Shown here: in pieces, positions 7,437 to 14,529 of the stretch
How positions within the stretch are numbered: position 1 is the stretch's first letter
Layout of the letters: the number at the start of each line of letters is the position of its first letter
Notes under the pieces: generated by a model
The model's database searches: none
Told to the model about the DNA's origin: nothing
Seen by the model: only the letters and a program-made list of their open reading frames with translations
Translations under genes and position numbers: made by a program
From: Thermoplasmata archaeon
Lineage (GTDB): Archaea; Thermoplasmatota; Thermoplasmata; Halarchaeoplasmatales; Halarchaeoplasmataceae
Assembly: GCA_019594025.1 (NCBI GenBank)
Contig: JAFDUB010000011.1
Span: 1-26,854 of the forward strand
Direction: 5' to 3'
DNA length: 26,854 nt

Positions 7437-9278
7437 TTATTGTTTTCCTAGCTTATCATCTTGAAAGGGGATATTTGAATGTTTTCCCCATCTCCGATAC
7501 CAAAGGAAAAACCAAAGTATCAAAAGTGAGATTATGATGACCGTGGGGATAAAGAAACAATAAAGTAAAGAGTACCTAGGAGTTGGCATTGCACTTGCCT
7601 CTTCAGATATTCTACCTTCACCAGCTGGGTTTACCGCACTAACTCGATAACGATATGTGATCCGATTGGTGACGTTTTCATCCTCGTACTTCAATACTTC
7701 CGCGGAAACCGTATCGATATGTGTTAGCTCGATGCCTTCTTCTTCTCTATAGATCCTGTATTCTTCGATTTCAACACCTCCCGTGTAATTGGGAGATTCC
7801 CATGTTAACTCCACTCTTTCATCGCCAGCCCAAGAACCCAGGTTTTCAGGCCGATCTGGAATCTCCGCCGCGATGGCATTTACAATCTCACTTCTACTTC
7901 CTTCGCCAGCTGCGTTGAGTGCGCTAACTTGATAGTAATACATTTGACCGATGGTTACGTTGCCATCGGTAAAGGATTGAGTGTCAGGTATCACCGAAAA
8001 AAGCCGTAGAACATCTGGTTCTGTTCCTTTGTAAATCCGATAGCCTATTAATTCGCTTCCACCTTTATCCAAGGGTGGAACCCAATTCAATATCAATTTT
8101 CCATCATCTACATCTAGTGTGGGGTCTCGAGGTTCGGACGGCACCCCCATGAAAGCGTAGAACAATCCGCGAGTGGAGGCAATGTATACGGTACCGGTTC
8201 TTCCTATCGCCGGTGAAGATATAACCTTCCCGCCGATGCTCCTACTCCATTTTAAACTGCCTTTTTCATCCAAGGCATAAGTATAACCGTCCATAGAACC
8301 GAAGTATATGGTTCCATCGCCGCCTATAGCAGGGGATGAAACTATGGCTTCGTTTGTACCGAACTGCCATTCAAGGCTCCCGTTTTCATTTAAAGAATAA
8401 AAGTCGCCGTCATCCGAACCGAAATAGATAGTTCCGTTAGCTCCAATAGCTGCAGAAGACCTTATGGAGCCTTCGGTACTGTATCCCCATTTAAAATCTC
8501 CATTTGCACTTAAAGCATACAAATTTGCATCGGATGAACCGATGTAGACAGAACCATCCTCTCCTACCGTGGGGCTGGAATGTATTTCGGCGTCGGTTTC
8601 AAACCTCCACTTCTCGGTACCATCAGGGTTGATAGCGTACACGTTGCCGTCCCCAGAACCGATGTAAATGGTTCCATCGGCACCAATTGCAGGTGAAGAG
8701 TGTATCGCACCTTCAGTTTCAAATTTCCATTTCTCAAGACCACCGGGATAAATCGCATAGAGGTGATTGTCGAAAGAGCCCACATATACGGTGCCTTGGT
8801 CATCTATGGCCGGAGAAGACCTGATAATATTGTTTGTCTCAACCGACCAGTTCAAACTACCGTCTTCGTTGAGGGCATAGAAATTGTTATCGTCAGAGCC
8901 AAAGTATATATTCCCAAACTGGTCGACCGCAGGGGTGGACCGTACACTACCGTTGGTCTCGAAAGACCATAGTTTTCCAAAATTTGTGTCGAAATAAAAG
9001 GCATGTAGAACACCATCGTCGGAGCCTATATAAATTGAATCGTCCCATGAGATAACCGGTGATGATTCTATTGAGACGTTTGTATCCCAACTTCTTTGAT
9101 TTTTACCATCCACTTGACCGGTTGGGTAAGGACTCAGCCCGGTGTTCCTTTGGTCCCCGCCAAAACTAGGCCAAGGCGCCTCAGGGATGGTTTCCTCTTC
9201 TGAAGAAACAACAATCGATTCTGAAACTATGACCGTAAGCAATAAACATACCAGTATAACGACAGCTAATTTGTTCAC
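7437..9278 (-). CDS. Exported PQQ-like beta-propeller protein with two FN3 domains and C-terminal anchor
   Basis: A 613-residue surface protein. Residues 1-25 are a signal peptide, followed by WPSFGGDQRNTG, a typical opening of PQQ-repeat proteins. From about residue 63 to 385 there are eight consecutive repeats of about 40 residues with the pattern W-x-(F/Y)-x-T-x-x-x-I-x-S-S-P-A-(I/V)-G-x-D-G-T-(I/V)-Y-(I/F)-G-S, enough for one closed eight-bladed propeller. Two fibronectin type III domains follow (about 390-480 and 485-570, each with AxNxAGEG). A hydrophobic helix and basic residues (YRRWGK) near the C terminus anchor it. No enzyme motif is visible, so binding or scaffolding at the cell surface is more likely than quinoprotein catalysis. 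The GTG start at 9278 is fixed by a strong GGAGGT ribosome-binding site 6 nt upstream. Confidence 0.85.
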   Translation of the reverse strand: MNKLAVVILVCLLLTVIVSESIVVSSEEETIPEAPWPSFGGDQRNTGLSPYPTGQVDGKNQRSWDTNVSIESSPVISWDDSIYIGSDDGVLHAFYFDTNFGKLWSFETNGSVRSTPAVDQFGNIYFGSDDNNFYALNEDGSLNWSVETNNIIRSSPAIDDQGTVYVGSFDNHLYAIYPGGLEKWKFETEGAIHSSPAIGADGTIYIGSGDGNVYAINPDGTEKWRFETDAEIHSSPTVGEDGSVYIGSSDANLYALSANGDFKWGYSTEGSIRSSAAIGANGTIYFGSDDGDFYSLNENGSLEWQFGTNEAIVSSPAIGGDGTIYFGSMDGYTYALDEKGSLKWSRSIGGKVISSPAIGRTGTVYIASTRGLFYAFMGVPSEPRDPTLDVDDGKLILNWVPPLDKGGSELIGYRIYKGTEPDVLRLFSVIPDTQSFTDGNVTIGQMYYYQVSALNAAGEGSRSEIVNAIAAEIPDRPENLGSWAGDERVELTWESPNYTGGVEIEEYRIYREEEGIELTHIDTVSAEVLKYEDENVTNRITYRYRVSAVNPAGEGRISEEASAMPTPRYSLLYCFFIPTVIIISLLILWFFLWYRRWGKHSNIPFQDDKLGKQ

Positions 9279-9284
9279 TTAAAT

Positions 9285-9290
9285 ACCTCC
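9285..9290 (-). promoter_or_regulatory. Shine-Dalgarno site of PQQ/FN3 gene
   Basis: Minus-strand GGAGGT is separated by 6 nt from the GTG start at 9278. It decides a non-ATG start and implies a leader on this mRNA, unlike many neighbouring genes whose TATA-like box is too close to the ATG to leave room for one. Confidence 0.7.
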
Positions 9291-9376
9291 GGTCTACGGC
9301 TGCGAATTCCTTCCGGTATCTCTACCAGGTCACACCCTTTTTTTTCCATTCGATTATTAATTCAAACACAGTCATT

Positions 9377-9401
9377 TAACGTTTTTGGCAATAAAACGTT
9401 A
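9377..9401. promoter_or_regulatory. Perfect 9-bp dyad in divergent promoter region
   Basis: TAACGTTTT (9377-9385) and AAAACGTTA (9393-9401) are exact inverted repeats separated by 7 nt (TGGCAAT). The site lies between the divergent PQQ/FN3 gene and CofE-like gene, about 20 bp from the TATA-like box of the latter (9423-9432). Placement, symmetry and arm length suit an operator for a dimeric regulator. Which protein binds is unknown. Confidence 0.5.
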
Positions 9402-9422
9402 TCACTTTCTGTAGGCGAAAAT

Positions 9423-9432
9423 GTTTTTTATC
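9423..9432 (+). promoter_or_regulatory. TATA-like box for CofE-like gene
   Basis: GTTTTTTATC lies 35-44 nt upstream of the ATG at 9467. The same 10-mer occurs on the minus strand before the SagB-like gene (24843-24852). Initiation about 25 nt downstream would leave a short leader containing GTGA just ahead of the ATG. Confidence 0.45.
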
Positions 9433-9466
9433 TCACCTTTATTCGTTAAAGAAAAAAGTGAGCATC

Positions 9467-10678
9467 ATGAATGAAAAAACATCAGACGCAGAATCAAATT
9501 CGTATAACAACTTACCTGATTTTGTAGGCCCAGCGGCTTTCGGAATCAAGATGGGAGCAATTGTTTCCGGTACCGATTTAAGTTCAATGATATTGGATAA
9601 AATAAAGAAGGTAAACAACGAAGGCCTTCTTGACGATCAAGATGTACTCTGCATTACGGAATCCGTAGTTGCCCGGGCACAAAACAACTATGTAACTCTA
9701 TCCCGGGTTGCCCAGGAGGTGCGTGAAAAACTGGAGCTCAGCAGTGAAGGAAATTTAGGAGTGCTCTTCCCCATACTGAGTCGAAACCGCTTTTCTCTCA
9801 TACTCAAGGCTCTTGCACGGGCGGTTAACGATGGTACTGTCACCCTTCAGCTTTCTTTTCCTACCGACGAAGTTGGTAATCAAATACTTGATGAAGAGAT
9901 ACTTGATGACCTAGGAAAAAATAGAGAGGATACCATCAGCTATACAGAATTAAAACAATACGACTACAGACATCCTTTGACCGGTGTGAATTATCTACGT
10001 TTTTATCACGAAATAATCAATGAAGAAGGTGCAGAGGCAAATATCATACTATCAAATGATCCACTGGAGATTCTTGAGTACGATCCCGACGGATTAATAG
10101 CGGCGGACATACACACATGTTCCATTACCAAGAATAAGGTAGAAAAAAGTTGTCCCAATTGTGTTACACTCAAAGATATATGCTGTCAAGGGAAAGTATC
10201 TTCAAAATGGGGATTACTCGGAAGTAACCTTTCTGTTGCAGAAAAACTAAAGCTCCTTCCAAAAGATGTGGATGACTTCGTTGATAATCTCCAACAATCA
10301 ATCTATGAAAGGACAGGTAAAAAGCTCCACGTTATGGTCTATGGAGACGGTGCGTACAAAGACCCAGAATCAGGAATTTACGAACTGGCCGATCCCACTA
10401 CCACCTTTGGTGCCACTGAAGGACTTTTGAACAGGTATAGAGAGGGGGTCAAGTACAAGTACTTAGCCGATAAACTAAACGAAAAGGGAAAAGATGTTGA
10501 GGAAATAGAGAAGGCTGTTGAGGAAGAGAAGAAAAAACAGCGTGAGAAGGATAGTTTTGAAACGGAAGGTACGACACCGAGACAGCTAACCGACGTGCTG
10601 GCGAGTTTAGCGGACCTTGTTAGTGGTTCCGCCGATGCAGGTACACCTGTTGTACTCGTTAAGAATTTCTTCTCATAA
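9467..10678 (+). CDS. Long CofE-like (F420-0:L-glutamate ligase family) protein
   Basis: A 403-residue protein resembling the long (about 400-residue) branch of the F420-0:glutamate ligase family, often annotated as CofE, rather than the 250-residue archaeal CofE. Conserved-looking blocks are ESVVARAQNNYVT (65-77), FPILSRNRFS (101-110), FPTDEVGNQ (131-139), MVYGDGAYKDP and the C-terminal TTPRQLTDVLASLADLVSGS. CofE adds glutamate to coenzyme F420-0 with GTP. The long branch, as I recall it, occurs in bacteria not known for F420, so the substrate is uncertain. A cysteine-rich segment (C218, C229, C232, C239, C240, preceded by H216) could bind a metal. A GTG at 9458 is an alternative start, but GTGA there fits better as a ribosome-binding site for the ATG at 9467. 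The gene stands alone on this strand. Confidence 0.7.
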   Translation: MNEKTSDAESNSYNNLPDFVGPAAFGIKMGAIVSGTDLSSMILDKIKKVNNEGLLDDQDVLCITESVVARAQNNYVTLSRVAQEVREKLELSSEGNLGVLFPILSRNRFSLILKALARAVNDGTVTLQLSFPTDEVGNQILDEEILDDLGKNREDTISYTELKQYDYRHPLTGVNYLRFYHEIINEEGAEANIILSNDPLEILEYDPDGLIAADIHTCSITKNKVEKSCPNCVTLKDICCQGKVSSKWGLLGSNLSVAEKLKLLPKDVDDFVDNLQQSIYERTGKKLHVMVYGDGAYKDPESGIYELADPTTTFGATEGLLNRYREGVKYKYLADKLNEKGKDVEEIEKAVEEEKKKQREKDSFETEGTTPRQLTDVLASLADLVSGSADAGTPVVLVKNFFS

Positions 10679-10746
10679 ATCTTCCGTTACAGCGTCTTTG
10701 CTCAACAGAGGATATGAAGGGATATAAAAAATAAAAAAGGGGTTTA

Positions 10747-11121
10747 TTAGTATATCGAGTTCACAAGCTCTTCAATCTTTTTGAGATTGTTCTCCATCTC
10801 CTTTATTCTCTCTCTTTCTTCTTCTTTGATCTCGTCTATGATCTCCTTGAGAGCTTTATCTAGCCTGTAGCCATGAACCGGGCGACCCTTTCCTTCTTTC
10901 TTAATATCCCGCTTATCCATCCAATCTCGTTCTCTCATAGTTTGTGTAGCTATCGATACTTCGGGCTGCTTGAGGCCGGTAGCACGTTCTATCTCCCGCC
11001 TTGTCGCTTCCTCTTTACCGGCGACGAAGGTTAGGGTAAGGGCTATATTCCTTTCCACTCCCGCTTGTCTGAGTCTTTCGACCAATTTTTTCTGTTTTTT
11101 TGTCAAGGTTTTCTTAGCCAT
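10747..11121 (-). CDS. Winged-helix transcriptional regulator
   Basis: A 124-residue basic DNA-binding protein. After a lysine-rich start, residues about 20-80 form a winged helix: AGVERNIALTLTFVAGKEE as first helix, then ATRREIERATGLKQPEVS as helix-turn-helix with recognition helix, then a wing with GKGRPVHGYRL. A charged C-terminal coiled coil (about 88-122) probably dimerises it. The pattern matches archaeal ArsR/TrmB-like regulators in which QPEVS occupies the recognition helix. No effector domain is present. The ATG at 11121 has a GGTGG ribosome-binding site about 8 nt upstream. An imperfect dyad near the predicted transcription start suggests autoregulation. The MATE gene lies upstream on the same strand (its stop is 175 bp from this start), but a promoter intervenes. 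Confidence 0.8.
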   Translation of the reverse strand: MAKKTLTKKQKKLVERLRQAGVERNIALTLTFVAGKEEATRREIERATGLKQPEVSIATQTMRERDWMDKRDIKKEGKGRPVHGYRLDKALKEIIDEIKEEERERIKEMENNLKKIEELVNSIY

Positions 11122-11166
11122 GTTATTCCACCTTCTTTTTCGTAATTCCGATTTCTATCATTTATT

Positions 11167-11181
11167 GTACATATCATATAC
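11167..11181. promoter_or_regulatory. Imperfect dyad upstream of winged-helix regulator gene
   Basis: GTACATATCATATAC reads as inverted arms with one mismatch. It lies about 25 nt downstream of an AT-rich TATA-like tract (11190-11202, read on the minus strand) and about 46 nt before the regulator ATG, so it would overlap the transcription start. It is a candidate autoregulatory operator. AT-rich sequence makes weak dyads easy to find by chance. Confidence 0.3.
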
Positions 11182-11296
11182 GAACTCCTTTTTATATTTA
11201 TGGGTGCATTTAGTTGATTAGATGACTAAAGTTTCTCCTTCTATCAGTGAGAATTATTTATAATTATACCTCGTTATGAAAGTATTTTCTAGATTG

Positions 11297-12829
11297 TTAT
11301 GGGACTTTCTGAGGAACATCTTCGATCACCTTTTCTTTCCACCAACCGGTTTTATAAACTAACAATGCGAACATAGCGGCTATTACGTTACTGAGAGCCA
11401 TACCCAACCATACTCCGTTGGCGTGAAGAGCTAGGATGATGGCGAATATGAATACCAACGGCAGCCGCAACCCCCATAGTCTTCCCAAACTCAATCCCAT
11501 CTGTAATTTCGTGTGTCCAGAACCACTCAATATGGAGGTAACCGCTCTGAACACACCGAAGAAAGGCATTGCTAACGCAAATATAGTGATGAAATCAGCA
11601 CCTGCTTCTATCACCTCCGGATTACCGGGCATGAAGATGCCGATTAGTACGTTTCGAAATAGGAACAATGTGACCGCAAATACTGACATCAACGAAGCCA
11701 CCGCTAGGATACCCTTCTTTGTGACCTCATCAGTTCTATCCGGATCGTCGGCACCTAAGCTCTGGCCTACCATGGTTGAGATGGCCATGGCGAAACCTCC
11801 CATTACCAGGAAGGTGATGTTTAGGATTCTATTTCCTACACTGTAAGCCGAACCGGCGACGGTGGGGTTTGGAAGTCTGTATATGATGGCCCAAAGTATG
11901 ATAAAACCGAAGGACGTGCCGAATCGACCCACGGCCGCAGGAACACCGATATCAAGGAACTTCTTTATTTTCTGTACGTCCGGTTTAAGATACGACCACT
12001 CGATCTCTATACCCAATCTACCGGAGAACAGGAGGTGGGTGGCGTATATTGCACCGATTCCTCTGGAGATTACGGTTGCTACGGCGGCTCCTCTAACACC
12101 TAATGCGGGAATCGGACCTATAAAGGGTATTTCGGGGATAACTATGCCTAAAAAGGGTAAGGGTCCGGAACCGAAAATCAATATCGGGTCGATGATTATG
12201 TTTAAGATCACTGAAAGGGCGGTTATCTTCATGGGGGTGATGGTATCACCCCAACCCCTCATGACGTACATGAAGGAGAAGAATAAGAACATGAACGGAA
12301 GGCCTATGAATATCACCTGTATGTACTGAGTTCCATAGTATACCAGCTGTGATGCGTCCTCACCTGAACCCACAAGTATTTCCAGTGCATAGGGCGTGGC
12401 GAAGTAACCGATTATACCCATGATTATAGAGAATGTTATGGCTATAAAGTAAAGCTGGCCGGCCACTTTGTCCGCTTCATCGTAATTTTTAGACCCGGTG
12501 TATTGTGATATCAACGCTAAAGCGGCCACTCCCAAACCTATCTCTATGGACATCATCATGAACACAAAGGTCCATGCCTGCCCTACCGCAGTTACGGATA
12601 ACCTAGCTATCTCCGGGTCCGGTATTCGACCTAACCAAAAGGTGTCGATAAGATTGTATAGAGTTCTTAAAAAGGTGGCCAGCATCATGGGCCATCCAAG
12701 CTTGAACATTACGAGAAAAACATTTCCACTAAGAATCTCATCCTTACTGGGCTGTCCCGCCCATGATTTTAATGAGGCAAATGAGTCCTGTATTGAATCA
12801 ATTAGTTCTTCAGGCATATGTGAAGTCAT
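11297..12829 (-). CDS. MATE family multidrug/metabolite efflux transporter
   Basis: A 510-residue integral membrane protein with the twelve-helix layout of the MATE family. The first helix block (GWPMMLATFLRTLYNLIDTFWLGR) carries the N-terminal MATE signature around YNLIDTFWLG. The second half repeats the pattern (GVPAAVGRFGTSFGF...) with VGQSLGADDPDR as the second-domain loop. MATE proteins export cationic drugs or metabolites using Na+ or H+ gradients; substrate and coupling ion cannot be read here. The start at 12829 puts a good TATA-like box (12849-12858) about 24 nt upstream, so the mRNA is probably leaderless. A palindrome directly behind that box is a likely operator. Confidence 0.92.
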   Translation of the reverse strand: MTSHMPEELIDSIQDSFASLKSWAGQPSKDEILSGNVFLVMFKLGWPMMLATFLRTLYNLIDTFWLGRIPDPEIARLSVTAVGQAWTFVFMMMSIEIGLGVAALALISQYTGSKNYDEADKVAGQLYFIAITFSIIMGIIGYFATPYALEILVGSGEDASQLVYYGTQYIQVIFIGLPFMFLFFSFMYVMRGWGDTITPMKITALSVILNIIIDPILIFGSGPLPFLGIVIPEIPFIGPIPALGVRGAAVATVISRGIGAIYATHLLFSGRLGIEIEWSYLKPDVQKIKKFLDIGVPAAVGRFGTSFGFIILWAIIYRLPNPTVAGSAYSVGNRILNITFLVMGGFAMAISTMVGQSLGADDPDRTDEVTKKGILAVASLMSVFAVTLFLFRNVLIGIFMPGNPEVIEAGADFITIFALAMPFFGVFRAVTSILSGSGHTKLQMGLSLGRLWGLRLPLVFIFAIILALHANGVWLGMALSNVIAAMFALLVYKTGWWKEKVIEDVPQKVP

Positions 12830-12848
12830 TTATCAATCAAATTACAAG

Positions 12849-12858
12849 ATATAAATAA
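12849..12858 (-). promoter_or_regulatory. TATA box for MATE gene
   Basis: Minus-strand TTATTTATAT is centred about 24 nt upstream of the ATG at 12829 and is close to the archaeal box A consensus. Confidence 0.6.
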
Positions 12859-12861
12859 CTT

Positions 12862-12877
12862 TTGCATGCATATGCAA
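12862..12877. promoter_or_regulatory. Palindromic operator candidate at MATE promoter
   Basis: TTGCAT (12862-12867) and ATGCAA (12872-12877) are perfect inverted arms around GCAT. The palindrome begins 4 bp behind the MATE TATA box, over the position of the TFB-recognition element, and about 17 bp from the TATA-like box of the divergent nitrilase gene (12894-12903). A bound protein could block MATE transcription or affect both genes. Confidence 0.5.
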
Positions 12878-12893
12878 GTGTTCTTACTCAAAT

Positions 12894-12903
12894 GATAAAT
12901 ATC
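12894..12903 (+). promoter_or_regulatory. TATA-like box for nitrilase-family gene
   Basis: GATAAATATC is centred about 30 nt upstream of the ATG at 12929. Confidence 0.45.
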
Positions 12904-12928
12904 ACCTGACCACTGGAAGCTTGATACC

Positions 12929-13717
12929 ATGAAAGTAGCTCTCGTCCAGCGAAAACACACTCTGGGGGATAAAGACAAAAATCTAGAAATCATCAAAGAA
13001 ACTGTTCGAAACACCGACGCCGACCTCATCGTATATCCTGAAATGTTCCTTACCGGTTATATGCTCGGTGATAAGATATGGGAGCTTGCCGAAAGCATAC
13101 CTGGCCCTTCTTCTGATATCCTATCTCAGCTTTCCGTGGAAAATGAAGTTTCCATAGTGTGTGGAATGCCTGAGATACAGGTTCCTGGCAAGGGCAGACT
13201 TTACAACAGCGCCCTGGTAACCACTCCTGACGGAAACCTTGATGTGTACCGAAAGATCCACCTCCCTAACTTCGGCCCGTTTCAAGATAAAAGGTATTTT
13301 CAAAAGGGGGAAGATCCAGAATTAATCAACACCCCCTTTGGAAAACTGGGTATAGTTATATGTTATGATATTTTCTTTCCGGAGTTGACAAAGTATTATG
13401 CACTCAGCGGGGCAGAATTTATACTATGTATTTCTGCATCCCCCTCTACCACACGATTTTTCTTTGAAAAGGTCATGGTCGGTCGTGCTATCGAGTGTAC
13501 CTGTTATCTCCTGTACTCCAATCTTTTGGGTCGAGAAGAGCAGATGATGTTCTGGGGTGGAGCTACCGCCATATCACCCATAGGGACTCAGATCGCCAAG
13601 GCACCTTACTTTGAGGAAGACGTGTTAACTTTCGAACTCGAGCCCATGTCCGACATATTAAAGGCCCGCAGGGGCCGACCCGCCTTGGACGACACCCGAG
13701 AAACCCCCTTTGCATGA
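12929..13717 (+). CDS. Carbon-nitrogen hydrolase (nitrilase superfamily)
   Basis: A 262-residue single-domain member of the nitrilase superfamily. The complete Glu-Lys-Cys catalytic set is visible: E38 in VYPEMFLTGY, K109 in YRKIHLPNFG and C145 in IVICYDIFFPEL. These enzymes cleave non-peptide C-N bonds in amides such as N-carbamoyl compounds, omega-amides or formamide-type substrates. No fused domain or neighbour identifies the substrate. N-carbamoylputrescine amidohydrolase would fit the agmatine pathway started by the arginine decarboxylase at 16917, but the protein is not especially close to that subgroup by eye and the genes are 3 kb apart. It diverges from the MATE gene and is followed 42 bp later by the PRC-barrel gene, which has its own AT-rich promoter-like sequence. 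Confidence 0.87.
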   Translation: MKVALVQRKHTLGDKDKNLEIIKETVRNTDADLIVYPEMFLTGYMLGDKIWELAESIPGPSSDILSQLSVENEVSIVCGMPEIQVPGKGRLYNSALVTTPDGNLDVYRKIHLPNFGPFQDKRYFQKGEDPELINTPFGKLGIVICYDIFFPELTKYYALSGAEFILCISASPSTTRFFFEKVMVGRAIECTCYLLYSNLLGREEQMMFWGGATAISPIGTQIAKAPYFEEDVLTFELEPMSDILKARRGRPALDDTRETPFA

Positions 13718-13738
13718 AAAAGATTTAAAATCTACCTC

Positions 13739-13747
13739 GTTATATAG
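13739..13747 (+). promoter_or_regulatory. TATA-like box for PRC-barrel gene
   Basis: GTTATATAG lies 13-21 nt before the ATG at 13760, a little close. A second AT-rich candidate (GATTTAAAATC, 13722-13732) is about 33 nt upstream. One of them probably serves the PRC-barrel/carbonic anhydrase pair. Confidence 0.35.
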
Positions 13748-13759
13748 GCCCTGATTACT

Positions 13760-14017
13760 ATGCTAGAAGAAGTATCCGAGATGATAGGGCTGCAGGTCTA
13801 TACGAAAACAGGACTGTTCCTCGGCACAGTCAACAATGTCGTGATGGATTTAGACGAAGGGAAGGTAGATGGAATATTCGTAGGAGACACAAATCCCCTC
13901 CTAGTTGAAGATTCCAAAAGTGTAAGCGTACCTTTTAGATGGGTGAGTGCCGTAGGAGACATCGTATTATTACGCTATTTCCCTAAACGTGTATCAATAT
14001 CAAAATCCGGAAAGTGA
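13760..14017 (+). CDS. PRC-barrel domain protein
   Basis: An 85-residue protein consisting of one PRC-barrel. It opens with GLQVYTKTGLFLGTVNNVVMD, the typical 'G..V.T..G..LG.V..V..D' strand pair. The second half has VSVPFRWVSAVGDIVLL, matching the 'VP...V..VGDVVLV' end of archaeal stand-alone PRC-barrels. Such proteins are small beta-barrel adaptors related to the RimM C-terminal domain and the photosynthetic reaction-centre H subunit; archaeal versions have been linked to cell division and RNA-related roles. A carbonic anhydrase-like gene follows after 9 nt, so the two probably share a transcript, without an obvious functional link. Confidence 0.85.
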   Translation: MLEEVSEMIGLQVYTKTGLFLGTVNNVVMDLDEGKVDGIFVGDTNPLLVEDSKSVSVPFRWVSAVGDIVLLRYFPKRVSISKSGK

Positions 14018-14026
14018 GTTGTTGAT

Positions 14027-14524
14027 ATGGTGTTAGAGGTCCCGGCCACCTGCTTTGTGGCCGACGATGCAGTTATAATAGGTGATGTGACCCTTGGAGA
14101 TGGATGCAGTGTTTGGTATAAAGCTGTTATTCGAGGAGATCAAAATCGTATCGAAATAGGAGAGGGTAGCAACATCCAGGATTGTGCAGTAGTCCATGTG
14201 GACCGTGAGAACGCTACCTCAATAGGCAAGAACGTTTCAGTGGGTCATGGAGCGGTGGTTCACGGCTGCACTATAGGTGACGACGTAATAGTCGGAATGA
14301 ACGCGTCTATCCTTAGTGGTGCGGTTGTTGGCAGTGGTTGTATAATCGGAGCAAATGCACTCGTCACCTCTGGTACGGAGATTCCCGACCACAGTCTCGC
14401 CGTGGGAGTACCTGCGAAGGTAGTTAAAAAAGACGAATCACTCATCGACGGCATACGTGAAAATGCAAAGCGTTATCACGAGCTGAGGGACTCTTACGAA
14501 GCGGATAAGTTTGAACATTACTAA
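14027..14524 (+). CDS. Gamma-class carbonic anhydrase-like hexapeptide-repeat protein
   Basis: A 165-residue left-handed beta-helix protein with repeated hexapeptides ([LIV]-G-x-x-x-x), such as IIGDVTLGDGCSV and TIGDDVIVGMNASI. The three zinc-ligand histidines of gamma-carbonic anhydrases are all present and correctly spaced: H57 (VVHVD), H74 and H79 (GHGAVVHG). R36/D38 in the VIRGD turn and Q51/D52 (NIQD) also match. It is shorter than Methanosarcina Cam and lacks the N-terminal signal and acidic loop, so it belongs to the CamH/YrdA-like cytoplasmic group, in which carbonic anhydrase activity is not always found. Its stop is 5 nt from the stop of the convergent TPR-protein gene. Confidence 0.88.
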   Translation: MVLEVPATCFVADDAVIIGDVTLGDGCSVWYKAVIRGDQNRIEIGEGSNIQDCAVVHVDRENATSIGKNVSVGHGAVVHGCTIGDDVIVGMNASILSGAVVGSGCIIGANALVTSGTEIPDHSLAVGVPAKVVKKDESLIDGIRENAKRYHELRDSYEADKFEHY

Positions 14525-14529
14525 GTATC

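Noticed and set aside
7437..9278. A pyrroloquinoline-quinone dehydrogenase
   Set aside because: The propeller repeats match the PQQ-like fold, but catalytic and calcium-binding features of quinoprotein dehydrogenases are not seen, and the rest of the protein is FN3 domains plus an anchor.
11436..12329. Long plus-strand frames opposite the MATE gene
   Set aside because: They are antisense shadows with low-complexity composition; the MATE reading is unambiguous.
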